18,196 bases of DNA, taken from JAYWAM01 sp043782425 (GTDB taxonomy: Bacteria > Pseudomonadota > Gammaproteobacteria > Burkholderiales > Usitatibacteraceae). Below, piece after piece: positions 1 through 7,568 of the stretch (position 1 is the stretch's first letter; the number at the start of each line of letters is the position of its first letter). A model generated the notes under the pieces. The model saw nothing but the letters and a program-made list of their open reading frames with translations, made no database searches and was not told where the DNA came from. A program made the translations under genes and the position numbers. The stretch spans positions 1 to 18,196 of the forward strand of contig JAYWAM010000076.1 in NCBI GenBank assembly GCA_043782425.1, given 5' to 3'.

Positions 1-88
1 GCGACCGGCAACGCCGCAGCGCGCCCGTCAGTGCGGCCAGAATGTTCAAGTTATTATTTCTCGGCTCCTCAATGGTTGGCTCGGTCAT
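1..88 (-). CDS. Partial unknown protein, N-terminal 29 residues
   Basis: An ATG at 88 on the minus strand follows a GAGG ribosome-binding site that overlaps the stop region of dinD, and the frame stays open to the window edge. The visible start reads MTEPTIEEPRNNN, then a hydrophobic stretch with alanine and leucine, then a basic LRRCRS segment. I do not recognise the family. It starts 8 bp after the dinD stop codon, so it is probably co-transcribed with dinD. The real length and function lie outside the window. Confidence 0.5.
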   Translation of the reverse strand, partial: MTEPTIEEPRNNNLNILAALTGALRRCRS

Positions 89-95
89 GGGATCC

Positions 96-977
96 TCACT
101 TATCCTTGTGCTTGTCGATAGCATCACCCAGCAAGCCTCCGGCTTCACGTTCACCCAGCGTCAGCTTCGGCGCCGCGGTCTTAATGCGCTTCTCCACTTC
201 CTTGATGTGTTCAGCCGGCAGAATTTGTTCAGGCGGCGTGCCGCCAATGCGCTTGATGGCAGCGCGGACTTCCTTGCCGACTTGTTCGTGGGTCTGGATG
301 GCTTGTGCCTGATTGCGCACACCTTCACGCGCCAGCTTGTCTCGTGCTTGAGTCATGCGGAACTGGTTGGCCGCCAGTTCGGTGGCGTTCATACGGTCCA
401 GCAGGTTGTCTTTTTCGGGAATCGCCTTGCGTTGCTTGATGGCATCACGCCCCAGGCCACCGTATAGGCCCTTGTAACCCGCGTCGTGGAATACGCCGAA
501 CATATTGCTTTGTACGCCGGCATCCTGTGCCGCACCGGATAATGCCTTGAACTCTTCGGCTGTCTGCTTGCGTAGCTCCAGCCGCTCCATGTCGGCGGCG
601 GCTTGGTCGCTCTGTTCCTGACGGCGAGCCTGGACAGCAAAATATTTCTGTGCCTGGGCGATTTCAGGTTTGCGCGGGTCGCCGTTCTGGGCGACGAGGT
701 AGCAGGCGAAGCGCGAGAGCTGATAATCATCAACTTCGCGCTGCCCACCCTTGCCGAGTTCGATCATTTTGCCGGCGCCGGCAAAATGATGCGCGGGGTT
801 GTTCCCTGAGGTTTCGCAGGAGGTCATGGCGCGTTCGATGGCTTGCTCGAAACGGCGCCATTGCGTATAGCCGAGCAGGGGCTGCAAGTCGCGGGCGCTC
901 CAGTATTCGGCGCCGTGCTCGTTGGCAAGCTTGAGTTCTTCAAACGTCTTTTTGCCTTGTACTGGTAGTTGCGCCAT
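96..977 (-). CDS. dinD: DNA damage-inducible protein D (DinD family)
   Basis: The 293-residue protein is close to the E. coli DinD length (about 274). It has the family N-terminus (FEELKLANEHGAEYWSARDL, LLGYTQWRRFEQAIERA), the central block QREVDDYQLSRFACYLVAQN with GDPRKPEIAQAQKYFAVQAR, and the C-terminal region with GGTPPEQILPAEHIKEVEKR. In E. coli, DinD is SOS-induced and inhibits RecA-driven strand exchange; that is family knowledge, not shown here. The ATG at 977 follows AGGAGACGTC, a good ribosome-binding site. It sits 131 bp behind the fic gene on the same strand. I found no clear LexA box upstream, so SOS control is doubtful here; it may be read from the fic promoter. DinD homologues outside E. 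coli often occur in mobile or accessory regions, which fits this patch. Confidence 0.85.
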   Translation of the reverse strand: MAQLPVQGKKTFEELKLANEHGAEYWSARDLQPLLGYTQWRRFEQAIERAMTSCETSGNNPAHHFAGAGKMIELGKGGQREVDDYQLSRFACYLVAQNGDPRKPEIAQAQKYFAVQARRQEQSDQAAADMERLELRKQTAEEFKALSGAAQDAGVQSNMFGVFHDAGYKGLYGGLGRDAIKQRKAIPEKDNLLDRMNATELAANQFRMTQARDKLAREGVRNQAQAIQTHEQVGKEVRAAIKRIGGTPPEQILPAEHIKEVEKRIKTAAPKLTLGEREAGGLLGDAIDKHKDK

Positions 978-988
978 GACGTCTCCTG

Positions 989-1051
989 TTACCTATGAGC
1001 GTTCAGTAGGGTCTCTATGATGTGTTCAGCCGATAGAATTTGCAGGCAGCG
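989..1051 (-). pseudogene. Possible remnant of a second dinD 3' end
   Basis: The DNA at 1019-1051 closely resembles 204-238 inside dinD: 14 identical bases (gatgtgttcagccg), two changes, agaatttg, a 3-base gap, then caggc. Read on the minus strand, it encodes QILSAEHIIE in front of a stop at 989-991, against QILPAEHIKE in intact DinD. This suggests the scar of a tandem dinD copy between fic and dinD. The match is short, so chance cannot be excluded. Confidence 0.35.
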
Positions 1052-1108
1052 TAAATCGAGCCAGGCGAGACCGGCGAAATTGATAGATGGTTTTATCAAT
1101 GGCTCCGC

Positions 1109-2503
1109 TCAAGAATGCTTTCCTTGTTCTTCCCATGCGGCGAGTTCCAGCGGGCGCAGGCCGAAGCGGATGACGTTGCCCGCGTGCAGTGTCTGGAATT
1201 CCTCCCGCACCAGCGCGACAAAGCGCGCTTGATTTTTCTTCATCACCGTCGCGGGCATGATGGCGCGTATTGCGGCTTCGCCGGCGGGCTGTGCGCTGCG
1301 AACGATGGCGCGTACAGCCTCGGCCAGTTCATTGCGGTAGCGCAGGCGAAAGGTGTCCGGCGGGACCAGTTGCTGTTGCACGGCGACGTATTGCTGGCAG
1401 GAGCGCTCATACGCCCAGACGTATACATCGCGTAACAGCTCAATGCGATTGAGTTCATACACGCCCAGCACCGCATCCACATAGGCTTGCTGCGGCACGT
1501 CGATGAATGAAAGCGGACATAGATTGTGCTGGATCAACGAGATGTTGGCGGCCAGACGCGAGACGCGCTTATTCACATCTTCGAAGGGTTGCAGGTATGG
1601 CAGGTGTACCATCAGGAAGAATGACTGCTCGAAAGGGTCCTGGATTTCCGCTGCCATGCTCATCACGATGCTGAACAGTTCTTCCAGGCGTTGCGGCATG
1701 GCAATCGGCAGATAGACACTGCCGCTTATTTCCACCGGGCGCTTGCGGATGCGGCCACAGGTCAGCGGATCGGGCAGCAGACCGTCGGAAAGAAAGGCGT
1801 GCAAGGCGATGATGGTTTCCGGGGAGACGCCTGCGTGCTCGGTGTCGCGCACCAGATATTCGATGGCAGTCTTGTGGTTCAGGATCATCTGGGTTTCCAG
1901 CGCATCCTTGCCTTCGGCGGCTTGGCCGAATTCGATTAAGCGTTCGGTGTCGAGGCGGCTATAGGTGTTGCCTTCCAGCTTTGATGACGCCCATGAAAGA
2001 TCAATGAGCAGGCGGTTTAGAATGTCGCGCGCAAAAGTACCCGCCGGCGTTTGCTCAGCGGGTGAGCGGCCCAGGCTATGCAGTTGGGCACGTAACGATT
2101 CAGGCAGATAAGCGCTTTGGTTAGGGCGGTATTGCTCAAGAAACGCATTCTTGTAGCTTACCGGTTTGCGTTGTTGGCGCGCTTGGCGGACGTAAGTCTT
2201 GATTTCTTCGCCTTCGGGCGAGGTGGGAACATAGGCTTCGCCGCTAGCCTGCATGCTTAAAGGCCCAAGGATGATATTTGCGGTACCCGTGCTCGGGGCA
2301 AGCCGGTACTTGATCGCACGCCCCTCACCCTGCGGAAGGATTCGTTCTTGCTCGATCAGGACAGCCAGGCGACGCTGTAATGTGCGGCGTTTTATATCTG
2401 CGCCAAGCGCCTGCACAAGCCTCTCCACACCAATACCGTCCGGGTGGCGGGCTAACAGTTCAACAATCTGGTCAAGCTCTTGAACCGAAACAACTTTTGG
2501 CAT
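1109..2503 (-). CDS. Winged-helix Fic family protein with a non-canonical Fic motif
   Basis: The 464-residue protein has three parts. Residues 1-70 look like a winged helix (LARHPDGIGVERLVQALG, then RRTLQRRLAVLIEQERI). Around 173-179 is SSKLEGN, which fits the class II Fic inhibitory motif [S/T]xxxE[G/N]. At 305-316 the Fic loop reads QPFEDVNKRVSR, where the canonical form is HPFxxGNGRxxR, so the catalytic histidine is glutamine and both glycines are replaced. The family normally transfers AMP to protein hydroxyls; this version may lack that activity or do different chemistry. I chose the ATG at 2503 (AGAG 8 bp upstream) over the ATG at 2533, which lies inside the operator array and has no ribosome-binding site. 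The array upstream suggests the winged helix represses its own promoter. dinD follows on the same strand. Confidence 0.8.
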   Translation of the reverse strand: MPKVVSVQELDQIVELLARHPDGIGVERLVQALGADIKRRTLQRRLAVLIEQERILPQGEGRAIKYRLAPSTGTANIILGPLSMQASGEAYVPTSPEGEEIKTYVRQARQQRKPVSYKNAFLEQYRPNQSAYLPESLRAQLHSLGRSPAEQTPAGTFARDILNRLLIDLSWASSKLEGNTYSRLDTERLIEFGQAAEGKDALETQMILNHKTAIEYLVRDTEHAGVSPETIIALHAFLSDGLLPDPLTCGRIRKRPVEISGSVYLPIAMPQRLEELFSIVMSMAAEIQDPFEQSFFLMVHLPYLQPFEDVNKRVSRLAANISLIQHNLCPLSFIDVPQQAYVDAVLGVYELNRIELLRDVYVWAYERSCQQYVAVQQQLVPPDTFRLRYRNELAEAVRAIVRSAQPAGEAAIRAIMPATVMKKNQARFVALVREEFQTLHAGNVIRFGLRPLELAAWEEQGKHS

Positions 2504-2520
2504 GCCATTCGCTCTTTTTG

Positions 2521-2600
2521 TGGCGCGGAACATAGTATCGCGCCATTTTATTTGGCGCGCAATAGCTAAATCGCGCCATTTAAACTACCTATTTGGCGCG
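2521..2600. promoter_or_regulatory. Operator array of five TGGCGCG half-sites upstream of fic
   Basis: Five exact copies of TGGCGCG or its complement alternate in orientation at 2521-2527 (+), 2539-2545 (-), 2553-2559 (+), 2572-2578 (-) and 2594-2600 (+). They form inverted pairs: 2539/2553 with a 7-bp spacer and 2572/2594 with a 15-bp spacer. Most copies are flanked by A/T (aaatggcgcgat). A weak promoter, TTGCGC with a 17-bp spacer to GATACT on the minus strand, overlaps the array. The best reading is an autoregulatory operator for the winged-helix Fic protein. Confidence 0.6.
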
Positions 2601-2798
2601 ATTAACTTGCCTTTATGCGTTGCGCGAGGTCAGTCACTGCGAGAGCTTGCGTTTGATGCGTGATTTTTTTACCGCGCTAATCAGCGAGAGTTTGAGTGCG
2701 ACGAGCCGCGCCTCTTCATCGCTTAATTGCAGAAAATCCTCTGCGCTGCCGACTTTCCAGCCGACGGCTTGGAGGCGCTCTAATTGGGCAGTTTTCAT
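2596..2798 (-). pseudogene. Decayed XRE-family antitoxin-like gene
   Basis: The ATG at 2798 (GAGG 9 bp upstream) opens a 54-residue frame, MKTAQLERLQAVGWKVGSAE and on, with DFLQLSDEEARLVALKLSLI and a basic end KKSRIKRKLSQ before TGA at 2634. This is the familiar N-terminus of short XRE antitoxins, which normally continues into LTQxDLAxRLxSSQSRVAKME. After the stop the expected helix-turn-helix is still readable in another frame as DLAQRIKAS, then TAA where CAA (Gln) would be expected, then SR. So a small frameshift plus a nonsense change removed the DNA-binding domain. The far end runs into the fic operator array. No toxin partner gene is left. Confidence 0.6.
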
Positions 2799-2848
2799 GG
2801 CATTTACCCTCATGCTAGCCGGGGATTCACAACTCTGGGCAAGATCAC

Positions 2849-3952
2849 TCAAACGTTAAAGCGAAAATGCATCACATCGCCATCGTGAACAATATAGTCT
2901 TTGCCTTCCAGGCGCATCTTGCCCGCCTCCTTCGCTCCGTGCTCGCCTTTGCAGGCGATAAAATCATCGTAGGCGATGACTTCGGCGCGGATGAAACCTT
3001 TTTCAAAATCGGTGTGAATAACGCCTGCGGCTTGCGGCGCGGTGCTGCCGCGATGGATGGTCCACGCTCTTACTTCCTTCTCGCCTGCGGTGAAGTAGGT
3101 TTCTAATCCCAGTAGCGTGTAACCGGCGCGGATCAGGCGGTCGAGGCCCGGTTCTTCCAGGCCCATATCCTGCAAGAAGGCGAGCTTGTCGTCGCCGTCG
3201 AGTTGTGCGATTTCGGCTTCGAGTTTGGCGCAAATGGGAACCACGGGCGCCTTTTCTTTGGCGGCGTGCTCGCGCACTTTGTCGAGCAGGGGATTATTCT
3301 GAAAACCATCCTCGACCACGTTGGCCACATACATCGTAGGCTTGGCGGTGATGAAACACAGCGGCTTGATGAGTTCAAGCTGCTCCACATCGAGGCCGAG
3401 GCTACGCACCGCATTGCCCTGGTCGAGATGCGCCAAAATTCTTTCCAGCAAGACCACCAATTTTGCGGCTTCTTTTGCGGCATCTTTGTCGGTAGCGCGC
3501 GCCTGTTTTTGAAAGCGATGCAACGATTTCTCCGCGGTCGCCAGATCGGAGAGCGCCAGTTCAGTATCAATGACGGCAATATCCGAGAGCGGATCAATTT
3601 TGCCCGCTACGTGCACTACGTTGGGATCTTCGAAGCAACGCACCACGTGAGTGATGGCATCGGTTTCGCGAATGTTGGCGAGAAACTGATTACCCAAACC
3701 CTCGCCCTTGGATGCACCCGCCACCAGACCGGCGATATCGACAAACTCGACAATGGCAGGAATGATTTTGAGTGGCTTGGCGATATTGGCGATGGGGGCA
3801 AGGCGCGCATCGGGCACTTCAACCACGCCGACGTTCGGCTCAATGGTGCAAAAAGGATAGTTCTCGGCTGCGATACCGGCCTTGGTCAGCGCGTTGAACA
3901 GAGTGGATTTACCGACATTGGGTAAACCGACGATACCGCATTTGAGACTCAT
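2849..3952 (-). CDS. ychF: Redox-regulated ATPase / GTP-binding protein YchF (Obg-like)
   Basis: The 367-residue product is near the usual 363. The P-loop GLPNVGKST is at residues 9-17, DIAGLVAGASKGEGLGN holds the G3 region, and YVANVVED supplies the NxxE form of G4 that gives this family its preference for ATP. The C-terminal TGS domain ends in the typical KDYIVHDGDVMHFRFNV. YchF binds ribosomes and is linked to stress and redox responses. Its ATG overlaps the pth stop by 4 bp (ATGA), so the two are translationally coupled, an arrangement conserved in many proteobacteria. I see no convincing terminator after it. Confidence 0.97.
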   Translation of the reverse strand: MSLKCGIVGLPNVGKSTLFNALTKAGIAAENYPFCTIEPNVGVVEVPDARLAPIANIAKPLKIIPAIVEFVDIAGLVAGASKGEGLGNQFLANIRETDAITHVVRCFEDPNVVHVAGKIDPLSDIAVIDTELALSDLATAEKSLHRFQKQARATDKDAAKEAAKLVVLLERILAHLDQGNAVRSLGLDVEQLELIKPLCFITAKPTMYVANVVEDGFQNNPLLDKVREHAAKEKAPVVPICAKLEAEIAQLDGDDKLAFLQDMGLEEPGLDRLIRAGYTLLGLETYFTAGEKEVRAWTIHRGSTAPQAAGVIHTDFEKGFIRAEVIAYDDFIACKGEHGAKEAGKMRLEGKDYIVHDGDVMHFRFNV

Positions 3953-4605
3953 GATTTATTTTCCGTTTTAGGTTCAGGTGATTCATTCTTGGGCGCTTTG
4001 GCGGCGCTGTGCAGTTGCATCATGGCTTTTTCCATTTGCCCTTCAATCAGCAGGGGAAGCAGCGCCAGGCTCCTGGTCACGGCGTCATGAATGGCTTGGT
4101 GGTCTTCGCGGCTGGGGGCATGCAGCACGTAATCCACCACCTCGGGGCGATTGGCGTCGGCGCCAAATTTGGCCGCCCAATCGCGTGGGTGGCCTATGCC
4201 GAGACGCATGCGCCAAAACTCGCGCGTGCCGAGCTTGGCTTCGATATCCTTCAGCCCATTGTGGCCGCCGCTGCCACCGCCCAATTTGAGCTTTGCTGTT
4301 CCGGGTGGCAGATCGAGCTCATCATTCACCACCAGAATTTCACCCGGCTCGATGCGATAGAACTGCGCCAGCGCTGCAACGGCTTTGCCGCTGGCGTTCA
4401 TGAAGGTCTGCGGTTTAAGTAAAAAAACATCGCCCGTTGCAACTTGAGCGCGCGCCACCAGCGCCGAAAATTTGGCTTCTTTTGACCAGCTTGCGTGTTT
4501 CTCGCGCGCGAGTTCGTCCACCCACCAGAATCCGGCGTTGTGGCGTGTCTCCTCGTATTCCCTGCCGGGATTACCGAGACCGGCAATGAGTTTGATAGCG
4601 TTCAT
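3949..4605 (-). CDS. pth: Peptidyl-tRNA hydrolase
   Basis: The 218-residue enzyme cleaves peptidyl-tRNA released by stalled ribosomes and recycles the tRNA. Diagnostic segments are IAGLGNPGREYEETRHNAGF near the N-terminus (with the catalytic histidine in RHNAG), LLKPQTFMNASGKAV, VVNDELDLPPG and LKLGGGSGGHNGLKDI. The C-terminus carries a short charged extension after the usual end (AAKAPKNESPEPKTENKS). The start ATG at 4605 has no obvious ribosome-binding site. It lies just 27 bp below the rplY terminator, so expression depends on read-through or on a promoter inside the terminator region. It overlaps ychF by 4 bp. Confidence 0.97.
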   Translation of the reverse strand: MNAIKLIAGLGNPGREYEETRHNAGFWWVDELAREKHASWSKEAKFSALVARAQVATGDVFLLKPQTFMNASGKAVAALAQFYRIEPGEILVVNDELDLPPGTAKLKLGGGSGGHNGLKDIEAKLGTREFWRMRLGIGHPRDWAAKFGADANRPEVVDYVLHAPSREDHQAIHDAVTRSLALLPLLIEGQMEKAMMQLHSAAKAPKNESPEPKTENKS

Positions 4606-4631
4606 AACGTTATGCGACTAAGAGCACAAAC

Positions 4632-4664
4632 AAAAATGCCCGCCAAAAAATATCTGGCGGGCAT
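4632..4664 (-). terminator. Rho-independent terminator after rplY
   Basis: ATGCCCGCCA at 4636-4645 pairs perfectly with TGGCGGGCAT at 4655-4664 around a 9-base A/T-rich loop. On the minus strand the stem is followed by five T. It lies 33 bp past the rplY stop codon and 27 bp ahead of pth. Confidence 0.9.
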
Positions 4665-4696
4665 CACGCAATGTACTACGCGACTTATGCAGCGGA

Positions 4697-5428
4697 TTAT
4701 TTTTTATCCTTACCGGCAGGCTTTTCATCTTTCTTGGTCTTGTCATCTTTTTTAGCCTTGTCGTCTTTCTTACCCTCCTCCTCTTTCACCTTCTGATTCG
4801 CTGCGGGAACCTCGGCAGCGGCAATAGCCGGCGCCTCAGTGACCTCTTCCGCTACGACAGCGCGCGGAATAATAATGGTCGCGATGGACTGATTTTCATT
4901 GCGATGCAGCGCAACGGATTCAACCCCTTGCGGCATCTTGACATCGGCAATATGGATCGAGTGGCCCGACGAGAGATCCTTGAGATCAACTTCGATAAAC
5001 TCCGGCAAATCCTTGGGCAGGCAGGCAATGTCGAGCTCGTTCAGGATATGCGACACGATGCCGCCGGAGAGCTTGACGCCGGGCGCAATATCGCCGTTGA
5101 TAAAGTGCAGCGGCACTTTCATATGGATTTTCCTGTCGGCGGCAACGCGTTGAAAATCGACATGCAACACATTGGCCTTGAAGGGATGCATTTGCACGTC
5201 GCGCAACAGCACTTGCTGCATCTTGCCGTCAATATCCATGTCGAGAATCGAGGCGTGGAAAGTCTCTTTCTTGAGCTGGTGGAACAGGTTGTTGTGATCG
5301 AGCTCGATGTTGGTGGCGTCCCGCCCACCGCCATAGACGATGCCCGGAACTTTATCGGTACGGCGTAGGCGGCGGCTCGCACCCGTTCCCTGTACGCTAC
5401 GTACGCTGGCTTTTACGGTGATTTTCAT
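4697..5428 (-). CDS. rplY: 50S ribosomal protein L25/Ctc (long form)
   Basis: This is the two-domain, TL5/Ctc-like form of L25, 243 residues long, which binds 5S rRNA. The N-terminal domain has VKASVRSVQGTGASRRLRRT and KVPGIVYGGG. The C-terminal domain has VPLHFINGDIAPGVKLSGG and CLPKDLPEFIEVDL. The last 30 or so residues are a Lys/Asp/Glu-rich low-complexity tail (KKDDKAKKDDKTKKDEK). I start it at the ATG at 5428, preceded by GGAG with a 6-bp gap, rather than the TTG at 5440. It follows prs and ends at a strong terminator, so prs-rplY make one transcription unit. Confidence 0.95.
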   Translation of the reverse strand: MKITVKASVRSVQGTGASRRLRRTDKVPGIVYGGGRDATNIELDHNNLFHQLKKETFHASILDMDIDGKMQQVLLRDVQMHPFKANVLHVDFQRVAADRKIHMKVPLHFINGDIAPGVKLSGGIVSHILNELDIACLPKDLPEFIEVDLKDLSSGHSIHIADVKMPQGVESVALHRNENQSIATIIIPRAVVAEEVTEAPAIAAAEVPAANQKVKEEEGKKDDKAKKDDKTKKDEKPAGKDKK

Positions 5429-5443
5429 GAGTAACTCCAAGTT

Positions 5444-5469
5444 AAAACTATCCGCGACCAGATAGTTTT
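5444..5469. terminator. Hairpin between prs and rplY, possible attenuator
   Basis: AAAACTATC (5444-5452) pairs with GATAGTTTT (5461-5469) around an 8-base loop. Both strands carry a T run after the stem, so it could end or attenuate transcription in either direction. On the minus strand it lies between the prs stop and the rplY ribosome-binding site, where it could uncouple the levels of the two genes. Confidence 0.5.
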
Positions 5470-5511
5470 TGTTGCAAAAAACAGGTCAATAATGTCAACC
5501 TGCGGTGAAAC

Positions 5512-6462
5512 TTATTCTGTAAAGAGAGAGCTGACCGAGCCGCCCTCGCTGATCCTTCTGATCGTTTCTCCCAGCAGTTCGGAAATTCCGATCTGACGAA
5601 TTTTTGCGCAATTACGCGCGTCTTCGCGCAGCGGAATGGTATCGGTCACCACCAGTCCATCGATTGCCGATGCTTCGATGCGCGCGACAGCAGGCCCCGA
5701 CAATACTGGATGCGTGCAATACGCCATCACCTGCGTCGCGCCGTGCTCTTTGAGCGCCTTGGCCGCGCCGCACAGCGTGCCCGCAGTATCGACCATATCG
5801 TCCATGATGACGCAGATGCGGCCATTGACTTCGCCGATAATATTCATCACCGTCGAAACATTGGCGCGCGTGCGGCGCTTGTCGATAATGGCCAGATCGG
5901 CATCAAGCCGCTTGGCCAGCGCTCTTGCGCGAACCACGCCGCCGACATCGGGCGACACTACAATCAAATCCTGATAACCGTGCTTCCACACATCACCCAG
6001 CAATATGGGCGCGGCGTAAATATTGTCCACCGGGATATCGAAAAATCCCTGTACCTGATCGGCATGCAGATCCATCGTCAGCACCCGGTCCACCCCCACC
6101 ACCTGCAACATGTTGGCTGCAACCTTGGCGGAAATCGCCACACGCGCCGATCTCGGCCTGCGATCCTGTCTGGCGTAGCCGAAATACGGAATCACCGCCG
6201 TGACACGCGCCACCGAAGAGCGCTTCAAGGCATCGACCATGATCATCAATTCCATCAAATGATCGTTGGTCGGCGCACAGGTGGACTGAACTACGAAGGC
6301 ATCCTTGCCGCGCACATTCTCCAGCAGCTCGACCATCACTTCGCCGTCGCTGAATTTCGTCACGTTGGCGCGGCCCACTTGCGTACCCAGGCTTTTGGCC
6401 ACCTGAGCCGCGAGTTTCGGGTTCGCATTCCCCGTGAAAATCATCAAGTTGTCAAAGGCCAT
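5512..6462 (-). CDS. prs: Ribose-phosphate pyrophosphokinase (PRPP synthase)
   Basis: The 316-residue enzyme makes PRPP from ribose 5-phosphate and ATP for nucleotide, His and Trp synthesis. It is a class I enzyme at the normal length. Visible signatures are KFSDGEVMVEL (37-47), the ATP-loop region YARQDRRPRSARVAISAK (96-113), the metal and flexible-loop region DLHADQVQGFF (131-141), and the PRPP-binding loop DDMVDTAGTL (221-230). The ATG at 6462 has only a weak ribosome-binding site. It sits 116 bp after tRNA-Gln on the same strand. Confidence 0.98.
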   Translation of the reverse strand: MAFDNLMIFTGNANPKLAAQVAKSLGTQVGRANVTKFSDGEVMVELLENVRGKDAFVVQSTCAPTNDHLMELMIMVDALKRSSVARVTAVIPYFGYARQDRRPRSARVAISAKVAANMLQVVGVDRVLTMDLHADQVQGFFDIPVDNIYAAPILLGDVWKHGYQDLIVVSPDVGGVVRARALAKRLDADLAIIDKRRTRANVSTVMNIIGEVNGRICVIMDDMVDTAGTLCGAAKALKEHGATQVMAYCTHPVLSGPAVARIEASAIDGLVVTDTIPLREDARNCAKIRQIGISELLGETIRRISEGGSVSSLFTE

Positions 6463-6548
6463 GACTCGTGTCTCAAATCGGGGTAAGCGGCAACATGCCT
6501 GCCAACTTCAAAAAATCTGCGCGACACGCAAGGTTCTGCGTCCTTGCC

Positions 6549-6568
6549 AAAATCTGTGCTTCCACAGA
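6549..6568 (-). terminator. Short hairpin between tRNA-Gln and prs
   Basis: TCTGTG (6553-6558) pairs with CACAGA (6563-6568) across a 4-base loop. On the minus strand it is followed by TTTT. It lies 11 bp past the tRNA 3' end, so it may be a weak terminator or a processing signal for the tRNA precursor. Confidence 0.35.
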
Positions 6569-6578
6569 CCGGTCTTTC

Positions 6579-6653
6579 TGGCTGGGGAGGTAGGGATCGA
6601 ACCTACGAATGCCGGAATCAAAATCCGGTGCCTTACCACTTGGCGACTCCCCA
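6579..6653 (-). tRNA. tRNA-Gln (anticodon TTG)
   Basis: The 75-base gene folds as a cloverleaf with CCA encoded at 6579-6581. The acceptor arm TGGGGAG pairs with CTCCCCA, with discriminator G. The D arm contains CCAAGTGGTAAGG. The anticodon stem CCGGA/TCCGG encloses the loop TTTTGAT, giving anticodon TTG. The T arm contains GTAGGTTCGATCCCTAC. The U1-A72 pair is typical of bacterial tRNA-Gln. It starts 6 bp below the ispE stop, so it is probably cut from a longer ispE-prs transcript. Confidence 0.97.
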
Positions 6654-6659
6654 TAAAAT

Positions 6660-7568
6660 CTATCGGGACAAAGCGAGCAAAGGATGCTGATTCAGCCCCT
6701 TTGCAATAAATCCACGTATGGTATCGGGTAAGCGGCGCTGCGCTTCCTGAGCTGCCTGTTCACTCTCAAATGGCGCGAACACACAGCCGCCCGAGCCAGT
6801 CATACGAGAACTTTTTCCGCCGCGCGCAAAAAACGATTCCTGGCTGACTGCATTCAAGGCTTCCAGATATTCTGCCACCTGCGCAAAGCTGGCCGCAACC
6901 ACGGGCTCAAGATCGTTTTTAAGGCGCGCCAGAAGAGGCAAAAGTGCGCTTGCCGAAAAGTCCGCCATTCTGAGGGGATTTGTGTCTCTTGTCAAATTCG
7001 GGTGCTTGAAAATCTGCGCTGTCGGCACGCCCACTGAGGGGGTCAATACCAGGTAAACAAGCTGCGGCAAATCAATTGCCTGTAGAACTTCCCCGACTCC
7101 TTCGGCGAGCGCATTGCGGCCAAAAATAAAGAACGGTACATCTGCCCCCAGTGGCAGCGCCAGCGTTTGCAATTCTCTGCGCGTAAGCCCTGTCTTCCAC
7201 AGATCGTTCAGAACCAGCAAAGTTGTCGCCGCATCTGAGCTACCGCCGCCCAGCCCGCCGCCCATCGGTATGCGCTTGTCCAGCTCAATATCACACCCCA
7301 AGCGCGTGCCCGTCGCCAGACGCAACGCGCTTGCGGCACGCAGCGTCAGATCGTTTTCGGCTGACACGCCCGGCAAACCGCTGATACGCGCAATGACGCC
7401 GTCTGCGCGCACGCGAAAGCGCAGGCGGTCGCTATAGTCAATCAACGTGAAAGCGCTTTGCAGCAGATGATAGCCGTCCGCGCGGCGGCCAACGACATGC
7501 AGGAAAAGATTGAGCTTGGCGGGGGCGGGATAATCCGCACCGGGGAGTATCACGGCAAGGGTTTCCAC
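6660..7568 (-). CDS. ispE: 4-diphosphocytidyl-2-C-methyl-D-erythritol kinase
   Basis: A GHMP-family kinase of 302 residues that phosphorylates CDP-methylerythritol in the MEP isoprenoid pathway. Key segments are PAPAKLNLFLHVVGRRADGY (14-33, with K18), the ATP-binding loop PMGGGLGGGSSDAA (101-114), GADVPFFIFG, and the late MTGSGGCVFAPF block. The start is GTG at 7568, which overlaps the 3' end of lolB by 19 bp, so translation is likely coupled to lolB. The ribosome-binding site is weak. Confidence 0.96.
   Translation of the reverse strand: METLAVILPGADYPAPAKLNLFLHVVGRRADGYHLLQSAFTLIDYSDRLRFRVRADGVIARISGLPGVSAENDLTLRAASALRLATGTRLGCDIELDKRIPMGGGLGGGSSDAATTLLVLNDLWKTGLTRRELQTLALPLGADVPFFIFGRNALAEGVGEVLQAIDLPQLVYLVLTPSVGVPTAQIFKHPNLTRDTNPLRMADFSASALLPLLARLKNDLEPVVAASFAQVAEYLEALNAVSQESFFARGGKSSRMTGSGGCVFAPFESEQAAQEAQRRLPDTIRGFIAKGLNQHPLLALSR

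Noticed and set aside
978..1108. LexA (SOS) box upstream of dinD
   Set aside because: CTG and CAG elements are present but 15 bases apart, not the CTGT-N8-ACAG spacing, so SOS control cannot be claimed.
3203..3925. 240-codon plus-strand frame opposite ychF
   Set aside because: It is the antisense shadow of a highly conserved gene with no ribosome-binding site or family resemblance.
6579..6653. tRNA-Gln as an integration site for a mobile element
   Set aside because: Core genes flank both sides, and I see no integrase or duplicated tRNA end.
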